This document shows, piece after piece, positions 4,685-5,141 of a stretch of 5,141 nt of DNA (positions are counted from its first letter, which is position 1; every line of letters begins with the position of its first letter). The stretch is from an uncultured Brevundimonas sp. (GTDB lineage Bacteria; Pseudomonadota; Alphaproteobacteria; Caulobacterales; Caulobacteraceae): assembly GCA_946885435.1 (NCBI GenBank), contig CAMPGL010000144.1, positions 1 to 5,141 on the forward strand, given 5' to 3'. A program made the translations under genes and the position numbers. Below the pieces are notes generated by a model. It searched no databases. It had not been told where the DNA came from and saw only the letters and a program-made list of their open reading frames with translations.

Positions 4685-5141
4685 CAGCAGCGCCCGACGG
4701 GCCGGACCGACAGCGACTCCGGGTCCTACGCCGACCGCGCCAACTATGGCCGCACGGGCATAACCGACTCCGATCCCTATGACCGCGCCGGCTACGGCGT
4801 CGGCCGCGGCGGCGGAACCGGCGTGACCGACGGCGATCCGACCGATCCGGTGGGCGGCGGACGTGGCGGCCGAGGCGGCTACACCGGTGTGACCGACAGC
4901 GACACGGGCGCCTATGCGGACCAGCCCGGCTATGGCCGTCGGGGCGGCAGCTATACGGGCGTGACCGACAGCGATTCCGGTTCCTATGCGGACCAGCCCG
5001 GCTACGGACGGGGCGGACGCGGCGGCTACACCGGCGTAACCGACAGCGACACCGGTTCCTACGCGGACCAGCCCGGCTTTGGCCGCCGGGGCGGCGGCGG
5101 GGCGAGCGGCCTGACCGACTCCGACCCGGTCGACCGGGCGG
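4571..5141 (+). CDS. Tat-exported TDSD-repeat protein (3' end outside window)
   Basis: I do not recognise a named family. The frame is open from the ATG at 4571 to the right edge, showing 190 complete residues. The N-terminus is a twin-arginine signal: basic KKKRLNRRSFMA (6-17), a hydrophobic Ala/Gly segment (to about 35) and a likely cleavage site AQA-QQ after residue 38. The mature part is low-complexity, rich in Gly, Asp, Tyr, Arg and Ser. It has seven visible copies of TD(S/G)D, at 46, 65, 86, 108, 132, 157 and 182. The fullest unit reads YTGVTDSDxGxYADQPGYGRxGG. No catalytic domain is seen. Export makes a periplasmic or surface role likely. The regularly spaced Asp pairs could bind calcium or another cation, and the Gly/Arg/Tyr stretches look disordered; both are inference. 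It follows the flavoprotein gene by 118 bases and has its own ribosome binding site, so cotranscription is uncertain. Confidence 0.85.
   Translation, partial: MADDSKKKRLNRRSFMATILGGAAATGASGLIAGGAQAQQRPTGRTDSDSGSYADRANYGRTGITDSDPYDRAGYGVGRGGGTGVTDGDPTDPVGGGRGGRGGYTGVTDSDTGAYADQPGYGRRGGSYTGVTDSDSGSYADQPGYGRGGRGGYTGVTDSDTGSYADQPGFGRRGGGGASGLTDSDPVDRA
4706..5140 (+). repeat. Tandem TDSD protein repeats
   Basis: Seven units centred on TD(S/G)D have start-to-start spacings of 19, 21, 22, 24, 25 and 25 residues. The early units are short and divergent (DPYDRAGYG, DPTDPVGGG). The last three complete units, 4880-4951, 4952-5026 and 5027-5101, are nearly the same in protein. The DNA copies differ at many synonymous sites (for example GTG/GTA, TAT/TAC, GAT/GAC), although the stretch encoding YADQPG is almost identical. 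An eighth unit may follow past the edge. Confidence 0.85.

Noticed and set aside
4706..5140. TDSD repeats as canonical EF-hand or RTX calcium repeats
   Set aside because: The EF-hand positions 5, 6 and 12 do not match, and the RTX nonapeptide GGxGxDxUx is absent. Only the general Asp-rich character is shared.

Overview
The window is very GC-rich, with G or C at almost every third codon position. Its gene content points to an alphaproteobacterium, most likely of the Caulobacterales (Brevundimonas/Caulobacter/Phenylobacterium type). The reasons are a terminase of the gene-transfer-agent (GTA) kind, an egtB-egtD pair of the proteobacterial type, and a promoter matching the alphaproteobacterial general-stress sigma factor EcfG (SigT). 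The placement is inferred from protein character only.

Layout: (1) Positions 1-1056 (+) hold the 3' part of a large terminase gene that begins before the window. (2) After a 44-base convergent gap, a small unrecognised protein gene lies on the minus strand (1101-1331), with an excellent ribosome binding site. (3) Positions 1418-3680 (-) hold the ergothioneine operon. egtB (sulfoxide synthase) comes first and egtD (histidine trimethylating methyltransferase) second, with an 8-base overlap. (4) A 160-base divergent region (3681-3840) carries a GGAAC-N16-CGTT promoter reading into egtB. The same site nearly forms a second promoter on the other strand. (5) Positions 3841-4452 (+) hold a flavodoxin-fold NAD(P)H/FMN oxidoreductase with a GTG start. 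(6) From 4571 to the right edge (+) runs the start of a Tat-exported, low-complexity protein with at least seven TDSD-centred repeats. It is cut off by the window end.

How the parts fit together: EgtD makes hercynine (trimethylhistidine) and EgtB adds sulfur to it oxidatively, the two central steps to the thiol antioxidant ergothioneine. EgtB has a tandem tyrosine in the position reported for cysteine-using (type 2) enzymes. That fits the absence of egtA and egtC here. The EcfG-like promoter would place ergothioneine synthesis, and perhaps the divergent flavoprotein, under general stress control. The terminase looks like GTA packaging machinery, but the portal gene expected directly downstream is missing and replaced by unrelated convergent genes.

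The least explained items are the TDSD-repeat exported protein and the 76-residue cysteine-containing protein. I see no tRNA, rRNA, CRISPR array, insertion sequence or integrase in the window.
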